A stretch of DNA of 21,429 nt from DYTH01 sp964552725 (GTDB lineage Bacteria > Desulfobacterota > Syntrophia > Syntrophales > UBA5619), in the NCBI GenBank assembly GCA_964552725.1, contig CAZKHU010000048.1, positions 1 through 21,429 of the forward strand, given 5' to 3'. The notes under the pieces were generated by a model. It saw only the letters and a program-made list of their open reading frames with translations. It made no database searches and was not told where the DNA came from. This document shows positions 15,089 through 21,429 of this stretch, in pieces. A program made the position numbers and the translations under genes. How positions within the stretch are numbered: the stretch's first letter is position 1; each line of letters opens with the position of its first letter.

Positions 15089-18000
15089 CTATTTTTCTTC
15101 TATCAGATCAACATCCAGACAAAGACTCTGCAACTCTTTGACAAGGACGTTGAAAGACTCGGGCAGACCTGGTTCGAATGTATGCTCGCCCTTGACTATC
15201 GCTTCATAAATACGGGTTCTGCCGGCGACATCATCGGACTTTACGGTAAGAAACTCCTGAAGCGTATAGGCCGCCCCGTAAGCCTCGATCGCCCATACCT
15301 CCATCTCGCCGAGTCTCTGCCCGCCGAACTGAGCCTTTCCGCCCAGGGGCTGCTGGGTAACCAGCGAATACGGCCCGATCGACCGCGCATGAATCTTGTT
15401 GTCAACCAGATGGTGCAGTTTCAGCATGTAAATAATGCCGACGGTTATTTTCTGGCTGAAAGGCTCGCCGGTTCTGCCGTCATACAGCACCGTCTGGCCG
15501 GACTCGGGTAAATCGGCAGCCTTCAGCATCCTGTTTATATCCGTTTCATCCGCCCCGTCAAAAACGGGGGTCGCAACCAGTACGCCCCTCTTGAGACGGC
15601 GGGCGAATTCAATGATCTCGCTGTCCTCTGCCTTTTTCAGAAAAGCGTCAAACTGCGGGGAAGAGTAAATTTTCTTCATCTCCTTCTTGATCTGCTCAAT
15701 CCCGCGATTCTCCTGCAGCAGCAGATTGATCTTCTCTCCCATGCCCTTGGCGGCAAGCCCCAGATGCGTCTCCAGAATCTGCCCCACATTCATGCGGGAG
15801 GGAACGCCCAGCGGATTCAGAACGATATCCACCGGCGTGCCGTCTGCCAGGTAAGGCATGTCTTCTTCGGGCAGTATCCTTGAAAGAACGCCCTTGTTTC
15901 CGTGACGGCCGGCCATCTTGTCCCCGACGGAGAGCTTCCGCTTTATGGCCACATACACCTTCACGAGCTTTATTACCCCCGGCGGCAGTTCATCGCCGGC
16001 GGTGAGCTTTTCAATTTTCCCGTCAAAGTACTCATTGACGAATTCTTTTTTCCGGGCAAGATTGTCGTAAAGGATGCCGATCTGCTTTTCCGTCTCCTCG
16101 GCGCCCTCCAGCGTCACCTCCCGCCACGTTTCAATATCGGTTTTTCCGACGATCTCCCCGGAAATGGTTTCTCCCTTTTTGAGAAGGGTGCGCTTTTTCT
16201 TCGTATCCATAACCTTTTCGGCAGTTTTTTTGCCGATCAGCAGATCGAATATCTGGTTTTTGACGCCTTCGGCAATGATCTGGAGCTCCTCATCCCGATC
16301 CTTTTTGATCTGATCGATCGCCTCTGCCTCTATATATCTGGAACGGCTGTCCCGCTCGGTCCCTTTCCGGGAAAATATCTTGGCGTCGATTACCGTGCCC
16401 TCGACCCCGGGAGGAACCCGCAGAGAGGTGTCGCGGACGTCGCTGGCCTTTTCCCCGAATATGGCGCGCAGCAGCTTTTCCTCGGCGGAAAGCTGCGTCT
16501 CCCCTTTCGGGGTAATCTTGCCGACCAGGATGTCGCCGGGTTTCACCGCCACCCCCATGCTGACAATCCCGCTGTCGTCGAGATTCTTCATGACGTCTTC
16601 GCCGAGATTCGGGATATCGCGGGTAATTTCCTCTTTCCCCAGCTTGGTGTCCCGCGCCATGACCTCAAATTCTTCTATATGGATCGACGTAAAGATGTCG
16701 TCCTTGACTATCCTTTCGGAAACCAGGATGGAGTCTTCATAGTTGTAGCCGCCCCAGGACATGAAGGCCACCATGACGTTCCTTCCCAGCGCCAGCTCCC
16801 CCTTGTCGGTAGCGGGGCCATCGGCGATGATTTCCCCCTTGCGGACCTTTTGTCCCTTGTTGACAATGGGCTTCTGATTGAAACACGTATCCTGGTTGGA
16901 GCGTTTATATTTGATCAGGTTGTAGATATCCACCCCGGTGTCCAGGCTGTTCTTTTCCGGGTTGCTGCTTTTAACCACTATCCGGGCGGCATCGACGCTT
17001 TCCACAACGCCGTCCCGGCGCGCCGCCACGACCGCGCCCGAATCACGGGCAACGTACAGCTCCATCCCCGTTCCGACAATCGGCACCTCCGGCGCCATCA
17101 ACGGAACCGCCTGCCGCTGCATGTTCGAGCCCATCAGCGCCCGGTTGGCGTCGTCATGCTCCAGAAAGGGAATCAGGGTCGCCGCCACGCTGACCAACTG
17201 GGTGGGCGATACGTCCATCATGCTCACTTCTTCGGGAACGACGGCCAGGAAATCCGGGCCCCGGCGCGCGGGAATAAGCTGTTCGGTAAACCGGCCGTCG
17301 CTGGAAAGCGGCCTGTCCGCCTGGGCAATAACCAGATTTTCCTCTTCGATGGCCGTCAGATACTTTATCTCGTCGAACACCTTCCCGTTTTCCACTACCC
17401 GGTAGGGAGTTTCGATAAAACCGAACTCGTTGACCCGGGCGAAGGTACTCAGCGAAACGATCAACCCGATATTCGGCCCTTCCGGGGTCTCCACCGGGCA
17501 AATGCGGCCGTAATGGGAGGGATGCACGTCCCGCACCTCGAAACCGGCCCTTTCCCGCGTCAACCCCCCCGGCCCCAAAGCGGACAACCGCCGTTTGTGG
17601 GTGATTTCGGAAAGCGGATTGGTTTGATCCATGAACTGGGAAAGCTGGCTGCTGCCGAAAAATTCATTGACAATGGCCGAAACCGGCTTGGCGTTCACGA
17701 GGTCGTGCGGCATCATGGTTTCGATGTCCTGCAGCGTCATCTTTTCCTTGATTGCCCTCTCCATCCGGACCAGGCCGATCCGGTACTGGTTCTCGATCAA
17801 TTCCCCGACGGAGCGGACGCGCCTGTTTCCCAGATGATCGATATCGTCCACGCTGCATTCCGGAACGCCGTTCTTCAGATCGATCAGGTACTTGACCGCG
17901 GACATGATGTCGTCATTGCGGAGCACCGTAACATCCTTCGGCGTGTCGAGATGGAGCTTGTAATTCATCTTGGCCCGTCCCACATCGGACAAATCGTAGT

Positions 18001-19177
18001 TTTCCGGCGCAAAAAACAGGCTGCGGAAAAATTTCGCCGCCGTTTCCGGGGTCGGAGGATTGCTGGGCCGCAAACGCCTGTAGATCTCGATAATCGCGTC
18101 TTCAATCCTGTCGATCCGATCCATCAGCAGGGTGTTTCTTATCGAAGAGGTTTCCTTGTCCTCGCCCATATTGACGAACCGCAGCGAATCGACATTTCCC
18201 TCCCGCAGCAGACTCAACCCTTCCGCGCTCAACTCTTCATTGCACTTGGCGAACACCTCGCCGGTCTCCCGGTCGAGAACGTCGGCGGCAAGAACGCGGC
18301 CGATCAGATCCCCTTCGCTTAAAGGTATCCGCACCTCCCCGGATTCGATCAGCCTGTGGATCAGTTGCTTGGAAAATTTTCGCCCCTTCTTGACGACAAC
18401 CTCGCCGCTTTTGGCAACTACATCGAAGGGCGCCTTCCAGCCGAGCAGGGAATCGTTAACCGCAACAAAAAAATTGCCGTCCTCGATATGCACCTGGTCA
18501 ACATTGTAAAAATACTCCAGGATCGCCTCGGTGGAATTCCCCATCGCCTTCAGCAGAATCGTCACCGGCATCTTCCGGCGGCGATCGATGCGGACATAAA
18601 GCAGATCCTTGGAATCAAATTCCAGATCCAGCCATGACCCTCTGATGGGAATGACCCGGGAGGAATACATCACCTTGCCGGTGGACTGGGTTTTCAGTTT
18701 GTCGCTGTCGAAAAAGATGCCGGGCGAACGGTGCAACTGGCTGACAATAACCCTTTCCGTCCCGTTGATGATGAAGGTCCCGTTTTCGGTCATCAGGGGA
18801 ATCTCGCCGAAATAGATCTCCTGTTCCTTGATGTCGCGGATGGTCTTGGGTTCGGTATTTCTTTCGACGTCATAAACGACAAGCCGGACGACTATTTTAA
18901 GCGGCGCCGCCAGGGTCATGCCCTTCTGAACGCACTCCTGCACGTCGTAGCGGGGGACGCCGATTTTATAACTGACAAACTCCAGGGAACATTTCCCGCT
19001 GAAATCGGAGATCGGAAAAACGCTCCTGAAGGCGGCCTGCAGCCCGACGTTTCCCCTTTTATCCGGGTCAATCGCCTCCTGCAGGAACTTGCGGTATGAA
19101 TCAGTCTGAATATCTATCAGGTTGGGGATATCCAATATCCTCCTGATACGGCCAAAGTTTTTTCTAAATTCTTCCAT
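15089..19177 (-). CDS. rpoB: DNA-directed RNA polymerase subunit beta
   Basis: Beta forms the other half of the polymerase active centre and binds rifampicin. The 1362 residues are complete. The rifampicin region is wild type: SSQLSQFMDQTNPLSEITHK, with D517, H527 and S532 matching E. coli D516, H526 and S531. The active-site block KMAGRHGNKG has K1087 and K1095, equal to E. coli K1065 and K1073. The C-terminus ends GLPESFNVLVKELQSLCLDVDL. The ATG at 19175-19177 has AAGGA five bases upstream. It is preceded by a 182-base gap after rplL. No sign of duplication or transfer. Confidence 0.99.
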   Translation of the reverse strand: MEEFRKNFGRIRRILDIPNLIDIQTDSYRKFLQEAIDPDKRGNVGLQAAFRSVFPISDFSGKCSLEFVSYKIGVPRYDVQECVQKGMTLAAPLKIVVRLVVYDVERNTEPKTIRDIKEQEIYFGEIPLMTENGTFIINGTERVIVSQLHRSPGIFFDSDKLKTQSTGKVMYSSRVIPIRGSWLDLEFDSKDLLYVRIDRRRKMPVTILLKAMGNSTEAILEYFYNVDQVHIEDGNFFVAVNDSLLGWKAPFDVVAKSGEVVVKKGRKFSKQLIHRLIESGEVRIPLSEGDLIGRVLAADVLDRETGEVFAKCNEELSAEGLSLLREGNVDSLRFVNMGEDKETSSIRNTLLMDRIDRIEDAIIEIYRRLRPSNPPTPETAAKFFRSLFFAPENYDLSDVGRAKMNYKLHLDTPKDVTVLRNDDIMSAVKYLIDLKNGVPECSVDDIDHLGNRRVRSVGELIENQYRIGLVRMERAIKEKMTLQDIETMMPHDLVNAKPVSAIVNEFFGSSQLSQFMDQTNPLSEITHKRRLSALGPGGLTRERAGFEVRDVHPSHYGRICPVETPEGPNIGLIVSLSTFARVNEFGFIETPYRVVENGKVFDEIKYLTAIEEENLVIAQADRPLSSDGRFTEQLIPARRGPDFLAVVPEEVSMMDVSPTQLVSVAATLIPFLEHDDANRALMGSNMQRQAVPLMAPEVPIVGTGMELYVARDSGAVVAARRDGVVESVDAARIVVKSSNPEKNSLDTGVDIYNLIKYKRSNQDTCFNQKPIVNKGQKVRKGEIIADGPATDKGELALGRNVMVAFMSWGGYNYEDSILVSERIVKDDIFTSIHIEEFEVMARDTKLGKEEITRDIPNLGEDVMKNLDDSGIVSMGVAVKPGDILVGKITPKGETQLSAEEKLLRAIFGEKASDVRDTSLRVPPGVEGTVIDAKIFSRKGTERDSRSRYIEAEAIDQIKKDRDEELQIIAEGVKNQIFDLLIGKKTAEKVMDTKKKRTLLKKGETISGEIVGKTDIETWREVTLEGAEETEKQIGILYDNLARKKEFVNEYFDGKIEKLTAGDELPPGVIKLVKVYVAIKRKLSVGDKMAGRHGNKGVLSRILPEEDMPYLADGTPVDIVLNPLGVPSRMNVGQILETHLGLAAKGMGEKINLLLQENRGIEQIKKEMKKIYSSPQFDAFLKKAEDSEIIEFARRLKRGVLVATPVFDGADETDINRMLKAADLPESGQTVLYDGRTGEPFSQKITVGIIYMLKLHHLVDNKIHARSIGPYSLVTQQPLGGKAQFGGQRLGEMEVWAIEAYGAAYTLQEFLTVKSDDVAGRTRIYEAIVKGEHTFEPGLPESFNVLVKELQSLCLDVDLIEEK

Positions 19178-19288
19178 AGTATCCTTTCGGCCTCAGCCGT
19201 CAGAGATTTCTTTTTCACCAATAGCGATATGGGACATGAACCCCCAAACAATTCATCCTTCCGATTTTACAGGAGAATCGTTTTTTCA

Positions 19289-19303
19289 GGGATTCATAAT
19301 CCC
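19289..19303 (-). promoter_or_regulatory. Small perfect hairpin in the rplL-rpoB gap
   Basis: The minus strand reads GGGATT-ATG-AATCCC, a perfect six-pair stem with a three-base loop, followed by TGAAAAAACG. It is the second structure after rplL, about 110 bases before the rpoB start. No U-run follows in the gene direction. Role unknown; it may act with the larger upstream hairpin. Confidence 0.4.
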
Positions 19304-19323
19304 ACCCACTGCTCAAGTATGTC

Positions 19324-19351
19324 CAGCACGGATCAGAACATCCGTCTGCTG
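19324..19351 (-). promoter_or_regulatory. Large hairpin directly after rplL (attenuation or processing candidate)
   Basis: The minus strand forms CAGC-(AG)-ACGGAT-GTTCTG-ATCCGT-GCTG, ten pairs with a two-base bulge, starting eight bases after the rplL TAA. In E. coli the rplL-rpoB gap holds an attenuator and an RNase III site that lower rpoB output relative to L12, so a similar role is plausible. In the gene direction no U-run follows. On the plus strand the hairpin is followed by six T (19353-19358), so it would resemble an intrinsic terminator for antisense transcription. Confidence 0.55.
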
Positions 19352-19359
19352 CTTTTTTA

Positions 19360-19743
19360 TTACTTCACTTCCACCGTTCCGCCGACTTCCTCTATCTTCT
19401 TCTTGATATCGGCAGCTTCATCCTTGGAAACAGCTTCCTTGATCGGTTTGGGAACGGCCTCAACCAGATCCTTCGCCTCTTTCAGTCCCAGACCGGTGAT
19501 CGCGCGCACAACCTTGATAACCTGAATCTTCTGATCGCCGAATCCGGTAAGCACGGCGTCGAACTCGGTTTTCTCCTCAACGGGGGCTGCGGCTGCGGCG
19601 GGCCCTGCGGCAACCATCGCCACAGGCGCGGCGGCGCTCACGCCCAGTTTCTCTTCCAGTTCCTTGACAAGCTCGGAAAGCTCCAGAACCGTCATCCCCT
19701 CGATGAACTTTACGACATCATCCTTGGTAATCTCATTAGCCAT
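19360..19743 (-). CDS. rplL: 50S ribosomal protein L7/L12
   Basis: L12 forms the mobile stalk that recruits and activates translational GTPases, and several copies bind L10. The 127 residues show the helical N-terminal dimerisation domain (about 1-34), an Ala/Pro-rich hinge (36-55) and the globular C-terminal domain with KIQVIKVVRAITGLGLKEAK, the factor-contact helix. The ATG at 19741-19743 has AAGGAA upstream. It follows rplJ after 29 bases. A strong hairpin lies just past its TAA stop, consistent with the need for more L12 than polymerase. Confidence 0.99.
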   Translation of the reverse strand: MANEITKDDVVKFIEGMTVLELSELVKELEEKLGVSAAAPVAMVAAGPAAAAAPVEEKTEFDAVLTGFGDQKIQVIKVVRAITGLGLKEAKDLVEAVPKPIKEAVSKDEAADIKKKIEEVGGTVEVK

Positions 19744-19772
19744 TTTCTTATTCCTTCCTGTATGTAATATTT

Positions 19773-20297
19773 TTAGTTTGCAGATGCCTTTTTTTCTTTA
19801 TACGCATTGAGAACTTGCACGAAACTCCGCGGAACCCCGCTCAGCACCCGGACAAGGGACGTCTGGGAGGCGACCATCACTGAAAGCAATTGCCCCAAGA
19901 GCACCTCGCGGCTCGGCAATTCGGCCAGAACCGTAAGCTGCCCGGCGGTAAGCGCCTTGCCTCCCATGACTGCGGCCTTTATCTGGAGCTTCTCGTTTTT
20001 CTTCGCGAAATCGATCAGCGCCTTCGTTGCCTCCACCTCGTCGCCGTGGGCGATTGCAACCGTCAGAGGGCCGCGAAACTGTCCCTCCAGAACACTTAAC
20101 TCGGTCCCCCGGGACGCTATGGACAGAAGCGTATTCTTGACAACCCGCAACTCGACATTCGACTTGCGCAACGCCACCCTCAGCGCCGTCATTTTCGCGA
20201 CGTCCATCCCGCTGTAACCGGCTAAAACGGCTATCCTGAAATCCTTCAATCTTTCGTGCAGTTCAGCAGCAACTTGCTCTTTAGTTCCCCGATCCAA
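19773..20297 (-). CDS. rplJ: 50S ribosomal protein L10
   Basis: L10 anchors L12 dimers to helices 42-44 of 23S rRNA at the stalk base. The 174 residues begin with an RNA-binding domain (VAAELHERLKDFRIAVLAGYSGM, VVKNTLLSIA) and end with the helix that carries L12 (VLSGVPRSFVQVLNAYKEKK). The start is TTG at 20295-20297 with AAGGAGG (20305-20311) seven bases upstream; no ATG competes. The L10-L12 complex represses its own mRNA in E. coli by binding the leader, and a matching leader structure lies upstream here. The gap to rplA is 206 bases. Confidence 0.97.
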   Translation of the reverse strand: MDRGTKEQVAAELHERLKDFRIAVLAGYSGMDVAKMTALRVALRKSNVELRVVKNTLLSIASRGTELSVLEGQFRGPLTVAIAHGDEVEATKALIDFAKKNEKLQIKAAVMGGKALTAGQLTVLAELPSREVLLGQLLSVMVASQTSLVRVLSGVPRSFVQVLNAYKEKKASAN

Positions 20298-20327
20298 TAT
20301 TCAGCCTCCTTCCTTTTTTACTTCCCC

Positions 20328-20342
20328 GCTTCAAAACGAAGC
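20328..20342 (-). promoter_or_regulatory. Small hairpin before the rplJ ribosome binding site
   Basis: The minus strand reads GCTTC-GTTTT-GAAGC, a five-pair stem with a five-base loop, ending about 17 bases before the AAGGAGG of rplJ. It may be the downstream part of the L10 leader and could affect access to the rplJ start. No U-run follows it. Confidence 0.35.
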
Positions 20343-20413
20343 CTTGTTAGAGTCAGAGAACGCAAGCAACATACAGAATGCTTTCCGGTCCAATAAAAAA
20401 CCGTTCATCCCAA

Positions 20414-20469
20414 TGTCTCGGCAGGCCCATCCCAAGCGTTTAAACATCCCGTACCCGCTGTCTCAGACA
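20414..20469 (-). promoter_or_regulatory. L10 leader: autoregulatory mRNA structure ahead of rplJ
   Basis: The 5' arm UGUCU-GAGACA-GCGGG (20454-20469) pairs with the 3' arm CCUGC-CG-AGACA (20414-20425). The outer stem UGUCU/AGACA and the inner stem GCGGG/CCUGC (one G-U) flank an asymmetric 6-to-2 internal loop with the conserved AGAC and CCGAG elements. This matches my memory of the L10 leader family, a kink-turn-containing site bound by the L10-L12 complex that mimics its 23S rRNA site. Position upstream of rplJ agrees. I see no clear terminator/antiterminator pair, so control is more likely at translation. Confidence 0.72.
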
Positions 20470-20503
20470 CAATATTAAAAAATCATCCGCGCAAAAAACC
20501 GGC

Positions 20504-21202
20504 TCAGAGATTGCGAACCGATAACGGATCCACCTTTACCCCCGGCCCCATTACCGAAGACAGGGAGATGCTGCGCAGATAAATGCCCTTGCTCGAAGCC
20601 GGCTTGAGCTTCTGCACCATCTCCAGCAAGGCCATGAAATTCTCTTTGAGCTTTTCGGCGCCAAACGACACCTTTCCAACCGGACAGTGGACAATTCCCG
20701 CCTTTTCGACGCGGAACTCGACACGGCCCGCCTTCAGCTCGCTCACCGCATTGGCCACATCAAAAGTGACGGTGCCGACCTTCGGGTTAGGCATCAGGCC
20801 GCGGGGGCCGAGGATCTTGCCGAGCTTTCCGACATTGCCCATCATGTCAGGCGTGGCGATAACCCGATCGAAATCCAGCCAGCCGCCCTTGATCTTTTCG
20901 ACTATATCGTCCGCTCCGACAAAGTCGGCGCCGGCGTCCAGGGCCTCTTTCTCCTTGTCGCCCTTGGCGAAGACCAGCACCCGCACCTTTTTGCCCAAAC
21001 CGTTGGGAAGAACAACCGAACCCCGGACCATCTGATCCGCGTGCGCCGGATTTACGCCGAGCCTGATCGCTGCATCGACGGTCTGGTCAAATTTTGCGGT
21101 TGTCGCTCCCACCACAAGCTCCATCGCTTCCTGCACAGGATAGCGGCCGGCTGCATCGATCTTCTGCCTCGCCGCCAGATATTTCTTGCCTCTTTTCGAC
21201 AT
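20504..21202 (-). CDS. rplA: 50S ribosomal protein L1
   Basis: L1 forms the mobile stalk at the E site that moves deacylated tRNA out of the ribosome. In E. coli it represses the L11-L1 transcript. The 232 residues begin MSKRGKKYLAARQKID and carry the L1 signature GKLGKILGPRGLMPNPKVGT at about 125-144, then a C-terminal domain with SSKGIYLRSISLSSVMGPGVKVD. The ATG at 21200-21202 has GAGG seven bases upstream; the frame also stays open two codons further to a TTG. It follows rplK after 22 bases. Any L1 operator would lie upstream of rplK, outside the window. Confidence 0.98.
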   Translation of the reverse strand: MSKRGKKYLAARQKIDAAGRYPVQEAMELVVGATTAKFDQTVDAAIRLGVNPAHADQMVRGSVVLPNGLGKKVRVLVFAKGDKEKEALDAGADFVGADDIVEKIKGGWLDFDRVIATPDMMGNVGKLGKILGPRGLMPNPKVGTVTFDVANAVSELKAGRVEFRVEKAGIVHCPVGKVSFGAEKLKENFMALLEMVQKLKPASSKGIYLRSISLSSVMGPGVKVDPLSVRNL

Positions 21203-21224
21203 GATCAAACCTCAAATAAAAAGC

Positions 21225-21429
21225 CTAGATAATTTCAATCCCCATTGATCGCGCCGTACCGGCCACAATGCGGATGGCGCCCGCTACATCGACAGCGTTG
21301 AGGTCGCTCAATTTCAGTTCCGCTATCTCGCGCACCTGCTGCTGGGTAACATCCCCCACCTTTACCCGTTTCGGATCCCCTGAGCCCTTGGCGATCTTTG
21401 CCGCCTGCTTCAGCAGCACCGAGGCCGGC
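21225..21429 (-). CDS. rplK: 50S ribosomal protein L11 (5' part outside window)
   Basis: L11 binds the GTPase-associated region of 23S rRNA and is the thiostrepton target; it also senses uncharged tRNA for RelA. Only the last 67 codons are visible, reading from PASVLLKQAAK at the window edge. They give the C-terminal rRNA-binding domain with the family ending IRIVAGTARSMGIEII and a TAG stop. The frame continues without interruption past the edge, so it is cut by the window and not truncated in nature. The rplK-rplA order is standard. Confidence 0.97.
   Translation of the reverse strand, partial: PASVLLKQAAKIAKGSGDPKRVKVGDVTQQQVREIAELKLSDLNAVDVAGAIRIVAGTARSMGIEII

Noticed and set aside
15902..18322. 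An 806-codon open frame on the plus strand opposite rpoB
   Set aside because: It is entirely antisense to the conserved rpoB sequence, is rich in His, Arg and Pro as expected for a mirror frame, and shows no recognisable domain. Codon bias of rpoB explains the lack of stops.
20470..20490. TAATAT as a -10 box for a separate rplJ promoter
   Set aside because: No acceptable -35 box lies 16-18 bases upstream (GGTTTT or similar).
20470..20503. Possible terminator after rplA (T-rich run after a short CCG/CGG pairing)
   Set aside because: The stem is only three or four pairs, too weak to call; the T-runs alone are not enough.
1..21429. CRISPR arrays, insertion sequences, tRNA or rRNA genes, defence or biosynthetic genes
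   Set aside because: None found: every stretch of more than about 200 bases is occupied by a recognisable ribosomal, RNA polymerase or EF-Tu gene.

Overview
This window is a single, unbroken block of translation and transcription genes, all on the minus strand. Twenty-eight protein genes are visible, the two at the edges partial. In transcription order (right to left) they are rplK(3' end)-rplA-rplJ-rplL-rpoB-rpoC, rpsL-rpsG-tuf, rpsJ-rplC-rplD-rplW-rplB-rpsS-rplV-rpsC-rplP-rpmC-rpsQ, and rplN-rplX-rplE-rpsN(type Z)-rpsH-rplF-rplR-rpsE(5' part). These are the classical L11/beta, str, S10 and spc operons placed end to end. No gene-free stretch exceeds 206 bases. I see no tRNA, rRNA, mobile element, CRISPR array, phage gene or accessory gene.

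The protein sequences fit a Gram-negative bacterium. Beta (1362 aa) and beta' (1383 aa) are of proteobacterial size, with residue numbering that tracks E. coli closely. The style of beta', L1 and S3, the zinc-type S14, the cysteine-bearing L24 and a roughly balanced G+C content suggest the former Deltaproteobacteria (Desulfobacterota), perhaps near Syntrophales. This placement is an inference from remembered family sequences, not from a search.

Right part (10.8-21.4 kb): the L11/L1, L10/L12 and RNA polymerase genes. The 206-base gap between rplA and rplJ holds a convincing L10 autoregulatory leader, with paired arms and a kink-turn-like internal loop. The rplL-rpoB gap (182 bases) and the rpoB-rpoC gap (98 bases) both carry hairpins without a following U-run in the gene direction, so they look like processing or attenuation elements rather than full terminators. 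Middle (8.6-10.8 kb): rpsL, rpsG and tuf, preceded by a candidate sigma70-type promoter. The usual fusA between rpsG and tuf is missing. Left part (1-8.6 kb): a near-canonical S10-spc cluster with short gaps and a few overlapping stop/start codons.

The products act together. The ribosomal proteins build both subunits, including the L10-L12 stalk and the L11/L1 stalk region that recruit factors, and EF-Tu delivers aminoacyl-tRNA to that ribosome. Beta and beta' form the core of RNA polymerase. Several starts use TTG (rpsC, rplJ, rplR) or GTG (rpoC, rpsS, rpsQ, rpsN), each behind a strong Shine-Dalgarno sequence. I found no undescribed system. The items worth a second look are the missing fusA and the regulatory RNA structures in the gaps.
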